Source of the DNA: Acephala macrosclerotiorum
Lineage: Eukaryota; Ascomycota; Leotiomycetes; Helotiales; Mollisiaceae
NCBI GenBank assembly: GCA_014904845.1
Contig: MU119253.1
Span: 186,001-250,000 of the forward strand
DNA: 64,000 bases
Direction of reading: 5' to 3'
A program made the translations under genes and the position numbers. Position 1 is the stretch's first letter, and every line of letters starts with the position of its first letter. A model generated the notes under the pieces. The model saw only the letters and a list, made by a program, of their open reading frames with translations. It was not told the origin of the DNA and ran no database searches. Positions 36,201 to 46,452 of this stretch are shown here, one piece after another.

Positions 36201-36973
36201 TGCATTGGCCATATTCCGCCAAGTCCTTGCCCGCGCAACGAACATAGCGCCCTCCGAATCAAGCAAAGAATTCAAAGTCGCTGTGTTCGGAGATCCAACA
36301 CCTGCTGACAAGGCCGAAAGCAGGATGGTGATTGAGATAGGAGAATATTTAAAAGCTGATGTTTTTGTTGGCGAAAATGCGACATCGCACGCTCTCATTG
36401 GGGCGATACAAAGACACAGCTTAATTCATTATCAGGGGCACGCCGAATTTCACTCCTCTGACATTCTCGAAGAAAGTGTACTGAAAATGTACGATAAAGA
36501 TGTCACAGTCAAGAAACTCTTTGAAACTCCAGTCCTTCAATCACCTCACATATCACTTGTTGCCTGTCAGTCTGGGCAGCAGAAGTTAACGCTTGGAGAT
36601 GAACCACTAGGTTTCTTGACTGCGTTGACGATTGCTGGGGCTGGCTCCGTCTTGGGGACTCTCTGGGAACTGGACGATGTATACGCCAGTTCTACTTTCA
36701 CAGAACACTTCTATAAGGATCTGAGCAACAACATCCAGACAGGAAAGAAAGCCTTTGTATTCGATCTTGCTACGGCTTATCAGAAGGCAGTGCGTGCAAT
36801 GCGAGAGAGAGATGAAACAAAAGGGTTGTACTTTTGGGTAAGCTTTTTCCATGGATTTTCCTTTTCCTAATATGCAAGCTCTAGACTCTAACGGTATGTA
36901 CATACAGGCGCCGTTTATTCTCTATGGCTCACCGTGGCTTCTGTTCAACTCGGACCTTGGTTCAACTAAGTAG
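33233..36973 (+). CDS. TPR-CHAT protein (caspase-like peptidase domain)
   Basis: Four exons (33233-33652, 33709-33952, 34004-36837, 36908-36973) give 1187 aa with no lesion. Most of the protein is helical repeat of TPR type (for example LRGSGRLHDAALQYDSL and RIDRPTEGVESFRIALELF). The C-terminal 300 residues are a CHAT domain, a clan CD cysteine peptidase related to separase and caspases. The predicted catalytic His (about residue 1034) is in HYQGHAEF and Cys (about 1076) in LVACQSGQQ, followed by GDEPLGFLTALTIAGAGSVLGTLWELDD. The last short exon supplies the typical WAPFILYGSPW end. In bacteria TPR-CHAT proteins act in CRISPR-linked and other death responses; in fungi CHAT occurs near NLR-like genes. 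Substrate is unknown. Its neighbours are HET and ankyrin/STAND-type genes. Confidence 0.93.
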
Positions 36974-37130
36974 ATCTATTGGTAGAGTGTGAAATAGATT
37001 TTCTTTGCATCTCAAAATGAATGCTTTTCGTCGGTAGGAATAACCAAAGAAAAGACAGCGACTGTGTGACCTACTTTGCAGAAAAGTGCATAGAAATGAA
37101 GTTCTGCCACTTTTTGCGCGTGAAAATAAG

Positions 37131-38313
37131 CTAATCCTTTTGTCCTATAACCATTATTAATGGAATGCTTGGGAATCCCCCTTTTTTATACCATTTTTCC
37201 AGAGTCATCACGGCATTTTGAACCATAGCATTGATTTCTTCTGCGCTCCTCGGCTTTCCATCTGCCGTCTTTGCATATTGAATCGGCAGTAAGGTCTTTG
37301 TGGATTCCGTCCACCCCACTCTAGAAACCTCTCTCGTCCTCTACTTTGTCTCTTCATCCCTCAGAGAATAGAACTCGGGTCTAGAAACACTCGCCAACCC
37401 AGAATTTTCGAACAATGAATAGAGGACGCTTAGGATGTCGTTTGCAAAGCTGAGTTATTTCGTGAATTCGATGAATTCGGTGTAGAGTTTTTTGCTTCCG
37501 GCTGGCATTTCCAGAATTCGACGCGGTTGAAATCCCACTCGTCCCATTGGATGTAGCCACCGGGAGCTCTGTTCCTGCCAATACTCTATGGGGATATTGA
37601 GGCAGCGCACATGACATACACAAGAGTTTAAGCAAATTCTACACAGCCGTGGGAATCTCAACTTTCTTCAATGCAGCGATAAGAATATGGACACGGACGA
37701 GGTCATAGCAGCCGTGAAACTCCTTAGGGAAAGGTTGCAGGATGTTGTGAGTAATGTACTTGACATCCGGCTTTGATTCCTTGTGGAAAAAACTAGGCTG
37801 CTCGTTTTCCCCCCAAATGGGGCCCCACGACATGTTAAGATCCTTGCATCAATTAAAAATCCGCAAGTAATTTTACTAAAAAGCTCGGTTTTTAATTATT
37901 TAAGCCCGGGCCTTTTTTTTTTACCTCTTTACCGAAGCTCATATTATTCAAGCTTCCTCCCGCCGCACGTCCTCGTGGGGCCCCATGGGGGAAAAAACGA
38001 GCAGCCTAGGAAAAAACCATCTGAAATTCGAAACCGTCGTATTTTTGAGGTTTTCTGTTGTGAGTTGGCATGCTTGACATCGCTTTTGCCGACTCGTCTA
38101 TCCAGATTCTAGAGAGAATTAATGCCAAGACGTTTGGGGCGCTGAGAGAGTATACCCTGTTCCTGTTGCCACATCTGCTATTCTGATGAGCTTATTCTTT
38201 GGAAGTGATGGATGAATGGTTTCGGGGAATTCGTAAAGCGATGCAGTATCAGTCGGTGATTGAAAGCCTTCGGTTTGACTACAAACCGCCATGTTTGGCG
38301 TTGCTGTGATCAA
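37131..38313 (-). pseudogene. LaeA/UMTA-type SAM methyltransferase pseudogene
   Basis: Collinear pieces of a class I methyltransferase are spread over three frames. Upstream: SLYEFPETIHPSLPKNKL and SAM-binding motif I (IRIADVATGTG). After an interruption: YITHNILQPFPKEFHGCYDLVRVH. Then PGGYIQWDEWDFNRVEFW and a C-terminal end (MVQNAVMTLEKWYKKGG...LIMVIGQKD). A 211-bp MITE sits at 37796-38006 inside the coding part between motif I and the middle block. Extra lesions are a frame loss right after ATGTG (about 38130), a stop before NLLKLL (about 37645) and frame changes near 37450. The family methylates unknown small molecules or acts like LaeA in secondary-metabolite regulation. The gene is certainly dead. 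Confidence 0.85.
37796..38006. mobile_element. MITE with 35-bp inverted ends and TA duplication
   Basis: The element starts GGCTGCTCGTTTT and ends with its inverse AAAACGAGCAGCC. The imperfect terminal inverted repeats extend about 35 bp, into GGGGCCCCACGA on both sides. It is flanked by TA on both sides (37794-37795 and 38007-38008), the target duplication of Tc1/mariner-type transposition. The interior is AT-rich with no coding frame. Its location inside the methyltransferase relict, with matching coding sequence on both sides of a single TA, marks the empty site and confirms insertion. Confidence 0.85.
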
Positions 38314-38910
38314 GTAAGAATTTTCAAGATCGTTAGATCAGAACAAGGCTTTCACGCCACGTGATCATCCCAAATAAATTTAATACTTTACCAAAAAAAA
38401 AAAAAAAGGGTTAGACTTGAACACAAATGTCATCAAATCTTCTAGATCATTTTAATTTCAGAGCCCAAAGCGTAATAAATCTTACGGCATTTGAAACAAG
38501 CGTCCCTTGCAGTTCCTGCCAAGTAGCAACAGTTCAACTTCTCCCCCTATCCTATCTTCGCTTGTTTCTCAGCAATCGTCTGCGCATTTCTGCAGCCTGA
38601 GACTTAGATTAACCTTCAAAATATCTGACGTCGCTTTTAATACTTCCATATCCTATTTTGCCTTAAAACTGGGATTGATGCACGAAGCAACTGCTGCAAC
38701 CTTGTTCCTTGAGGTCAAAGCCTCATCTGCAGACTTGGTTTCGCACAGATTCACAGATTCAGGCGTTCTCTCTCTTGTGCGTCGCATTCGGTTAGCAGCT
38801 TGCCGCTTTACTTAGGCCGGTGACCGCCCTCGGCTCACCATCGGCCCAGCTCCCAGTACTTTCTGGTAAGCAGGGTAAGCAAAAAAAAATTTCAATCTTG
38901 CTGTCCTCGG

Positions 38911-39003
38911 TGAGACTCGAACTCACGACCTTTGGATGGCCAAATTGTTAACAATCTTGTCATATATGTGTATATGAGACCAACGCTCTAACCACTGCTT
39001 CAA
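38911..39003 (-). pseudogene. tRNA-Met(CAT)-like relict with intron, broken acceptor stem
   Basis: On the minus strand the D-arm-like AGTGGTTAGAGC, anticodon loop CTCATA with anticodon CAT, an insertion of about 36 nt after position 37, the 3' half of the anticodon stem, a perfect T-arm (GTGAG TTCGAGT CTCAC) and 3' acceptor strand CGAGGAC-A are present. Oligo-T typical of pol III termination follows about 10 nt downstream. The 5' acceptor strand does not pair with the 3' strand and the D arm is short. It is therefore a tRNA pseudogene or a tRNA-derived SINE head. Confidence 0.5.
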
Positions 39004-39332
39004 ATTAGGGTTTTGAGATATTTTCTAGAATTGTTGGAAAGCTTACACTGAGCCACGAAGACTTTGCATAGAGCAACTTTAGATCGATGCCAGAAACTTC
39101 TAATTTAAAATTATACGTGTTGCAACATAGAGTGGGTCTCTAACAGTTCCGATTGGTGACGGAGAAACCATCGGACCGTCCCTTCTGAGAACACGAAAAG
39201 TACGATCGAAAGACCGCCAGGAACCCTTTGGAACTTCTCAAAATATTACAAGTGTCTTAAGTATTACTTATGCCATTTTTCGTTTCCTAATTTCGTTCAT
39301 CATTGACGCAAAATCCCCAATCTGGTTCGATT

Positions 39333-39398
39333 GCATGAGCGCAGCTCAGTGGGCTGAGCTTTCCTATGTCGAAAGTCAGAGGTCAATGCCCCACTCTT
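39333..39398 (+). repeat. possible second tRNA-like element
   Basis: GCAGCTCAGTGGGCTGAGC forms a D-arm with A-box-like sequence. CTTTC and GAAAG flank a 7-nt loop as in an anticodon arm. AGGTCAATGCCC resembles a degenerate T-arm/B-box. The acceptor stem is not evident. With the neighbouring tRNA relict it could be part of a SINE. Confidence 0.3.
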
Positions 39399-39539
39399 TA
39401 AATGATTATCGGCAGAACATGATAAAAGAGAGCATTTGGACTATAAAATAATGCTTTAGTCAATCAAGATTGTTTACTTATAGCACCTCCGTTTGACATC
39501 TTATCGGCATCTGTTAAGTCCGTGGACGCTAAGCCTAAT

Positions 39540-39860
39540 AAAGCGAGCATAGACAAAGTTATATTTTTTTATTAAAAATCGATTATTTCTTTTTGTATTT
39601 TAATAATTAGAAAAACGTAAAAGTTTAAATATTGAACTTATTAAATTATTTATTTTATTTATATTAATATATTTCAAATTTTTTTAAATTTGTTTAATAT
39701 TTATAATATATTATAAAAAAAAAAATTTATTTTATAATAATAAATAATATATAAAATATAATTAAAAATTTAATAATTAATTTAAATTTTTTTAACTTTG
39801 TTTTTAACTTTTTTTTAATTAAATACTAAGTTAAAAAAAAAGTGTAATTATATAGTTTTG
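39540..39860. repeat. AT-rich island, probable RIP-mutated relict
   Basis: About 320 bp of nearly pure A/T with long homopolymers and no frame, bounded sharply by normal sequence. Composition like this in ascomycetes is usually produced by repeat-induced point mutation of a transposon copy. The parent element is unrecognisable. Confidence 0.6.
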
Positions 39861-40248
39861 TAATAAGTCCGTCTGCTTGCGAGCTACTATTGGCGGGCTA
39901 GGAAATCGGTGACAGCAAATGAGTAGCCATTCACGGATAGGAACGGTCACAGCCATGTTTACAAAACGGGTTAGATAGCACAGCCACGTCCAAGTCTGCC
40001 TTCAAAAAAGCCTCACATCTAAACCTCAATTGCAACAGTACTCCTTTTTTTTAAAAGCCGTTCATCACACGCGATATTCTTTTCCCAGAATTGAGATCAT
40101 TATACAGATATACACGTTCGATATTACTCCACCTGACTTAATTAGACCTAGCTATTGATACTGGGCGTCGAGAAAGAAATCGAGGCTTGTGACGCCCAAG
40201 ATTTAACCGTAGCCTCGCCTCTATTTGTTATGCTAGCAGAGGAGCAAT

Positions 40249-42667
40249 ATGGATGGTCTGTCAAGCGCTGCTAGTGCTTTTGCTGTAGTGTCTTTGGCAG
40301 CTCAAGTTGCAAGCGGGATCCAGAAGCTTTGCGACTTTTGGCAATCAGTTCGAGATGGGCCGAAAGATGTTCTTTGCATTGTGAGGGATCTGGAAGTAGT
40401 TTCAATCATTCTAGATGAGATGCGACAAGAGGCGCACGGCGAAAGGCCTCATTCGCGAGCTCTGGCAACAACAATAGAAGCACTCGAGAGCTGTAATGGT
40501 AGCGTGGCTGCTTTGAACCACCTAATTGATGAGCTCCAGCCAGGATTCACTTCAAAGAAGCGGGCTCTCAAGAAGCGGGCAGCTTTGAAAGCTGCATGGA
40601 AAGGCGACATGATTCGGAAGTTTCGAGAAACCTTGAAAGACATGAAATTAACATTACTTTTGGCTAAACAAAACTCTATCGAGTATGCTCCCTACTATCT
40701 GAATTACATATCTAGCGAGTATTTCTGACATTTGCAGGCACTCAACTACCATTCGGGATAATGATCGTCAACTTGATCTGGAAGCTATTGCTCACGGGAT
40801 GAGACTTCTATTGATGCAGAAGAGCCAAACAATGAACGCGATGGCTTCTACAAATTCTCTCAATTATAAAGAGCACATCCAAGCCCTGAGAGAGGAGTGT
40901 CAAATCATGTCAGCTCGCATTGCAAACCCAGTTGGCCGATATGGTGCCCAAAGCTTAACAGATTCAGCACTGTCAGAGTTCTCAGCCGAATCAGCCACCG
41001 ACAAGATTGAAGACTTGGTTCAAAACAAGCTTAGAGTCCCACTGCCGAAGAAAACTCCAGCAGTTAAGTATTCCCGCGTGAGAGCCAGAGGCAATTTCGC
41101 AATCACTGGCCTATTTGGTACACTGCATATGACATCCTCGGTCATTACCAATGTCACTACTAGTTCAACAAGTGTAGCAGAGGAAGGAAGTGATGATGAA
41201 GGTCGAAGTCAGCTTCAGACCATTATCACTATTCACCCATCTCGATGGCTCTCGACAATTGGTTTGATGTTAGGTATTCAAATCATCATGTCACAATCGC
41301 TTAGAGGACTTGATTGCAGAGCGAGAACATATCGCGCAGTCCCTGATGATTCGCGAGTTTTCAGCCTTTGTCGGAGTGGTGATATTGATATGATCCAGCA
41401 GCTTTTCGACCGCGGGCAAGCTTCGCCATGGGATACTGATTCGAGAGGCCTGACTCCTTTGTTTGTAAGTCCTAGTATGTTGTATTAGTCTGTTAAAATA
41501 TTGTCCCGGTCATCCTTTTTTTTAGCTAACGTGTTCATGTTAGTTTGCAGCACGCGCAAGACAGTTGGATGTATGTAAACTTTTGATCAATCAAGGGGCT
41601 GACGTCGATGCACGCACTCTTACTAATGAGTAAGTTACATTGGTTGAACTGGCTGATAGACTCGACTCCCTGACATATTTCAAAGCTCTGTGGCCTCGTA
41701 TGCTTGTCTGAAAGAGTGTCAACTCAGCGAAAAGAAATCTTGTGAAGAGCACATTGAGGTCCTGAGACTCTTCCTCGACAACTTAGATTTCTCAGATGAC
41801 ATCAATTGCACAGGTCTCTGGGGATTGCGACGTCTTCTGATCACTGCTAAATGCAACCATGGATCGTGTTCTCATGCACGCGACCACCCCACAGCATTCC
41901 TATGGGCCTTTTCACTTCTCAAAAGTGATATCTCGCTTGCGATACCTGCCATGGCCCGTGGAATTGCTCAACTTATTAATCAGGCCGTCAAGCTGGACGA
42001 TGTTGGCCTCCTTTCACTGTTGATCAGAGTTGCTGGAAATATTAATTCGAGAGAGCTACTTAAATGGTTCTCTCCGGCACACAATCTCGTCATGAGTAAG
42101 CCACAACATGAAATACGTCAATCTGACCGATTTTTGATATCCCATGGCTTGGATCTTCATGTTGTCATGGATGAGGAGTTTAAGGAGAGCGCGCAGTACC
42201 ATTATAGCTCAGGCGAGAGTCCTCTATCATGCGCTATGAGGCACTCATTTTCATTCTCTCTCTTTCGAAGCCTTCTTCGAGATATGGATATCTATATTGA
42301 GCACTTTATAGACCAAGAGTTGAAAGAGCATTGTTTACAAGAGGCTAGTTGGACACGAACAACTCTTCTGCGACTTTTTGCTCTCGACTATCCACCTCTC
42401 GAGATGCCGATGATAGTATGTCGAACTTGCGGATGGGATGATGTCGCCGCAGAATCAACATGGCTTTCCGTGCTCGAAAAGCTAAAGTCTACACCTGAAA
42501 CCATCTACAATGCCGAAGAAATTGTCTTAGCGAGGAAAATGGAAATTAGCAAGAGTGAAGATATCGTTGGAACGACTTGCCACTTGTGTAAAGCGGCAGA
42601 GTCGAGGACTACCTTCGAGAATTCTGATGAAGAGGATTCAATGTTTCTATTTCCTCTAACCTTGTAG
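40249..42667 (+). CDS. ankyrin protein with fungal STAND-type N-terminal domain
   Basis: Four exons (40249-40682, 40738-41464, 41544-41629, 41686-42667) give 742 aa. Residues 1 to about 150 (MDGLSSAASAFAVVSLAAQ, LCDFWQSVRDGPKDVLCIV) match the helical N-terminal domain found ahead of NACHT/NB-ARC modules in fungal NLR-like proteins. No P-loop is present. A middle region of about 200 residues leads to one or two ankyrin repeats split by introns (SRGLTPLFFAARARQLDVCKLL, INQGADVDARTL). The C-terminal 320 residues are helical with two CxxC pairs (VCRTCGW and TCHLCKAA). This reads as an NLR-derived adaptor without nucleotide-binding engine. Role in non-self recognition is inference from architecture. 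No lesion seen. Confidence 0.8.
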
Positions 42668-42890
42668 ATCTTTGCCCAAGTTTGGGTTTGGCGCTTTTCT
42701 ACTGAAGGGAAAATAGAGCTTAGCAAGAAAAGTCGTCTTTGATACCGATGGCGTGACTGATGTCTGAATGGTTTTGCGATAATCACAGCAGCAGCAAAAT
42801 TTCATTTTCCCCACCTGATACCGTCTGGTCCAGGTTATTGTTCAAGATTTATAAGCTTTGAGCACAGAGTTTAGATGATTCCATCGAGAT

Positions 42891-43531
42891 TTAGTAGATG
42901 AAGCAGTGCAAACCAACGGGCGAGTTCTGTGTCTGATCAAGTGTTGCGTCCACTGTGTTAAAATGCCCCTTATAGATATGTACAATAGTGATCGCATTTG
43001 CAGTGCCCGCAATCTGGGCAAACATCTCCATAAACTGCTGGATTTACCTCTCTTCCACAAGTGCACTTTTATCATTTCAGTGTACAGTAAATTATTAAGA
43101 GCTTCACAAGAACTTACACATATCCACCAGCCCCGCGTCTGTGGTGCCGCTGGTCTGTCTACAATCCATCGTGAAGATTTGGGATCTTTGAATATTAGCT
43201 GACAGAACTATTCTTATTGTCGAAATGACTTACCGTTGAACGTTGGAAACCAAGCACTTAAAGCTCGATGGCAAGTTTTAAAGCTGTCCGCAAGTATAAT
43301 TCCATGTCGACCCACTAAAGCAGTCTCCGACAGACTAACAGCCGTCTCGATAGCTGGAATAGGGATGCCGTGAGGCGTTGCGCAGCATTCTCCCGTGGAT
43401 TGGAACTCATCTGCCACATTCCTCTCTGGAAAAGGATTAGGATTCTGCGAGTTCATCTCCTTGACTTGGAATAAGTTATTTAAACTCAATCGATATGCGG
43501 AGCTTGTGGTACAGTACTGAAGCCTTTGCAT
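42891..43531 (-). CDS. hypothetical spliced protein
   Basis: A plausible structure reads MQRLQYCTTSSAYRL... down to HRALSAWFPTFN. An intron (GTAAGT...TTCAAAG, about 43244-43183) leads to DPKSSRWIVDRPAAPQTRGWW, at least one further intron follows, and a last exon reads QQFMEMFAQIAGTANAITIV and ends at TAA 42891. The exon pieces have protein-like composition and proper splice signals, but the middle junctions are not fully settled. I do not recognise a domain. It is convergent with the ankyrin gene, about 220 bp from its stop. Confidence 0.45.
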
Positions 43532-44191
43532 TTGAGATACTATGGTTAGTCTTTAACAGGCTTGGCATGTGACACTAGATAAGCCACAATATACACTATT
43601 GAATAGTAGAAGTAGAGGTAAAGAAGGTTTTTGGGAGGAGAATAAAAGTTGGCACAGCCGGGAATACAATCAAATAATGATTTCCCGCTGATAATAAAAA
43701 GAAAAATTAGTAAAAACCTCTTTTTACGTGTTCTCCTCTGATTTGCTTTCATATTCGGGGGTCAGACAAGGCTGCAGTTTATAAGTCACGTTATATATCA
43801 TTCGATCGTTTGCTCCAACGCAGATATAATTTTAACTTTATAATTTATTATTCAAAATTGCTACAAATATATAATAAATTAATTTAATAGTATATATTAA
43901 TTAATATTAAATTAATTTTTATTTTAAAAAAATTAAAAATTAAATAATAAATTAATTTTTATAAAAATATTCAAATAAAATATAATTATAAATTATAATA
44001 TACGTTTTAAATTAATTATAAACGTTATTTTTATTCAATTGAATAATATTTAATAATTATTCAAATAATTAAATAAAAAAAATTTATATTATGAAAATAT
44101 AAAAATTTAAACTTTTAATTAAATAACTAGTTAATATCCCAAAGAAGTTCAATAAAAGGGAGGAGATCAGATTTTAGGGAAGATCCCAGTG
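43532..44191. repeat. gene-free stretch with AT-rich island (about 43810-44150)
   Basis: The right-hand 340 bp is nearly pure A/T without frames, like the islands at 14.8 and 39.7 kb. The left-hand part is ordinary intergenic sequence. No terminal repeats could be defined. Confidence 0.6.
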
Positions 44192-45500
44192 TTACGCAAT
44201 CATCATGAGCTGTTTCCAATCCAGTCCCCGGCAAATTTCAAGGATCAAATCTGTGCGGGAATTCTGGGCCTGAGAAGTGGGTTGCGTAATATGTGCTGCA
44301 AATATTCTTGCTGCCAAGAGATTGTTCGACTCCAGTGCATTAATAAGGGCTTTGTCAAGTTCATTTTCGTTAAGGGTCGGGCCATATTTGAGCATGATCT
44401 TGATCGATTCCTCGTAGCTAGTTGAGCACTTGTTGGTGAACGATTGGAATCTGTAGCCAATCTCTCCGTCATACCTAAAGAAACAGACTGATAATCTTGA
44501 AGGCAAATCTTCTTCAGGTATTCGTTCGGGTTTGAACAGGTTAGTGAATACCTCGTTCACGATAGTGTTTAACAATGCTGACGAGTACAAGTGCTTCTCC
44601 AGTGAGTAATGCTGTAATAGAAGCTGCTCAGATCTCTCGGAAAATACGAGAAGAGTGAGAAAGATGTTTGCAATCCGTGGATCCCGCACGAGTTCGAAGA
44701 CTTGTTGATTTTCACCTTGGTAGCCAGCTAATTGGAGTGAAAATAGACAGGGCTCCAGAATTAACTCCCCTCGGTCGAGGAAATAATGTAGAGCAGCAAA
44801 ATTTTCAGCAACGGTAGCCAGAAACACCAAATCACGGAAGTTCTTGGGTGGGCTGAAGAAAATAGACAGATCCGGAGCATTGGGAACGTCCCGAGATAAT
44901 TTAGACGACCTCCAGCGTATATCACCACAAGAACTCCTGTTCGGATTGTCTGCATAGCGCTCCAACAACGTACCTGTGCTCGGTGCACAACAACCTCGGT
45001 TGCACGACCACGGCAGGTAGAGCATCGGACCATATCCTCAGATCGGAGGTTTGACCAAGCAAAGATCAGGTTTACGGTACCCGAATCGATCAATAGATTC
45101 CAATTCGCGCTTCAGATCTTCAGCTAGAATCTCGACCTGGGTATATTCACTCGTCCAGAGATCTCGCTGAGCGTGTCCCGGAAATATGTCGATCAAGATG
45201 AAAGACGTTTTCGGTAGATCCGTAAATGCTTGTGCTGGTAAAGCCTTCGCGTCCAAAATTGTGTATAGTGTACTCTAGGCTTTCAACAGCCACCATCTTG
45301 CAGCACGGACCCATTCATCGAACCCGATTGCCACCCATGGTCTGGATACCTCAGCCTCCGTCATGAAAGCTTGTGACAATAAAAGTTGATAGCCTCTGTT
45401 AGTTACGTCGCTCAATTTGGGAGTGCCAATCATGTCTTGGATGCTGTCGACATTGCGAAGCATTCGATTGCTAAGGTTCTCGATTCGTTCTAACGAAGAA
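44192..45500 (-). pseudogene. unrecognised fungal protein, probably broken by TAG
   Basis: An N-terminal block (ERIENLSNRMLRNVDSIQ, QLLLSQAFMTEAEVSRPW, EWVRAARWWLLKA) meets TAG at 45275-45277, one transition from Gln. In the same frame coding resumes with STLYTILDAKALPAQAF, KTSFILIDIFPGHAQRDLW and LAEDLKRELESIDRFGY. The rest (44192-45025) is in another frame and is 277 codons open: AENFAALHYFLDRGELILE, VFELVRDPRIANIFL and similar helical repeats like degenerate ankyrin units. A splice between 45025 and 45070 may explain that frame change. Similar proteins accompany ankyrin/STAND genes in related fungi, from memory. The 5' end is not established, and function is unknown. Confidence 0.55.
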
Positions 45501-45732
45501 CAGCGGTTAGGTGCTTGGTAATTTGATATCGAAGGAAGTCGAGAGATGCGAGCTGGAAACTGCGGGAGTCTGCAGCTTTACGTGTCATCCTAGGCATTAT
45601 GCAGCTACATATGCTCTGCTCCAATAACGCGAAGCCCAATGATAACGCCTTGGGAGTTTACAACTTCGCGTAAAATCTTACGAATAAAAAAGTCCTGTAT
45701 AAAATTGAAAATTAATTATATTTTTATTCTTA

Positions 45733-45875
45733 TTGCCTTTACTTGAGCTGAGGGCGAGCAAGCCTTGACGGAGCCTGAGCACGCCTTTGAGTCAGCTTGC
45801 CCTGCGCACCATCGTGCGGGTCCTATTTTGGCGCCCTGTACGCCCTGTGCGCCCCAGCTACAGTTTCCTAGCTGA
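45733..45875 (+). repeat. dispersed repeat, copy B
   Basis: GCCTTTACTTGAGCTGAGGG followed by GAGCCTGAG, GGGTCCTATTTTGGCGCCCTG and CTACAGTTTC repeats the word order of copy A at 28708-28830. It ends about 250 bp before the MazG start codon, so the operon's fungal-side promoter probably lies in or just after this repeat. Copy ends and element class are not defined. Confidence 0.5.
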
Positions 45876-46131
45876 GTTCGCCAGGGCACCCAATCTGCTG
45901 CCCTCCAGAAGCGCCCCTCCCTGCCAGCGCGAAGCGCTGCGTAAATCGTTCCACATCGCCAATACCTGCCATAATAGGCCTAAAACCCGCTGGGAGATAA
46001 GACATAGGCAGGGATGCAGCGTGAAATCAACTTCAACTTATATAACTCTCTGGCCCGCACGTCGGAGGCTGTTAACTTCTCACTTGCTCTCCTCTTATTC
46101 TTTTACACACACTCGTCTCTACTGTGAACCC

Positions 46132-46452
46132 ATGGTTAGCAAGGCAGTCCACGACACCCTCGCGGCATTTGTCGCTGAACGCGATTGGGCAAAGTTCCAC
46201 ACTCCGGAGAACCTCGCCAAGAGCGTTGCGATCGAAGCCGGCGAACTCCTCGAGTGCTTTCAGTGGGGTGCAGAAGCCGACCCGAAGCGCGTACGCGAAG
46301 AACTTGCAGACGTACTGACCTACTGTCTGCTTCTCGCAGATCGCATCGGAGCCGATCCTGAGCAGATCGTGCTGGAGAAGCTCGAAATCACGCGCAAGAA
46401 GTATCCCGTTGACAAGGCCCGAGGAAGCAGCAAAAAGTACGATGAGCTCTAA
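46132..46452 (+). CDS. MazG-like nucleotide pyrophosphohydrolase, bacterial type
   Basis: 106 aa, intronless, from ATG 46132 in a good fungal start context (CCCATGG). MazG-family enzymes hydrolyse (d)NTPs to NMP and pyrophosphate. The short single-domain form here has the full metal-binding signature ExxE...ExxD: Glu38 and Glu41 in EAGELLECFQW, Glu57 and Asp60 in REELADVLTYC. The sequence resembles actinobacterial proteins that precede DUF2075 genes, from my memory of those families. The frame is open upstream to 45787 but without an ATG. The stop (46450-46452) overlaps the next gene, as in bacterial operons. A cytosolic product is expected because no targeting sequence precedes the ATG. Probable horizontal transfer. 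Confidence 0.9.
   Translation: MVSKAVHDTLAAFVAERDWAKFHTPENLAKSVAIEAGELLECFQWGAEADPKRVREELADVLTYCLLLADRIGADPEQIVLEKLEITRKKYPVDKARGSSKKYDEL

Larger units (their letters stand above)
38314..40248. other. gene-free region with tRNA-like relics and AT-rich island
   Basis: No protein gene is supported. From left to right: oligo-A near 38394, a partial copy of the dispersed repeat at about 38803, a tRNA-like sequence on the minus strand (38911-39003), a second tRNA-like sequence (about 39333-39398, plus), and a strongly AT-rich island at about 39540-39860. The last 300 bp precede the ankyrin gene and should contain its promoter. Confidence 0.55.

Noticed and set aside
45787..46131. N-terminal extension of MazG, possibly a mitochondrial presequence (Arg-rich)
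   Set aside because: The open stretch has no ATG; the first usable start is 46132.
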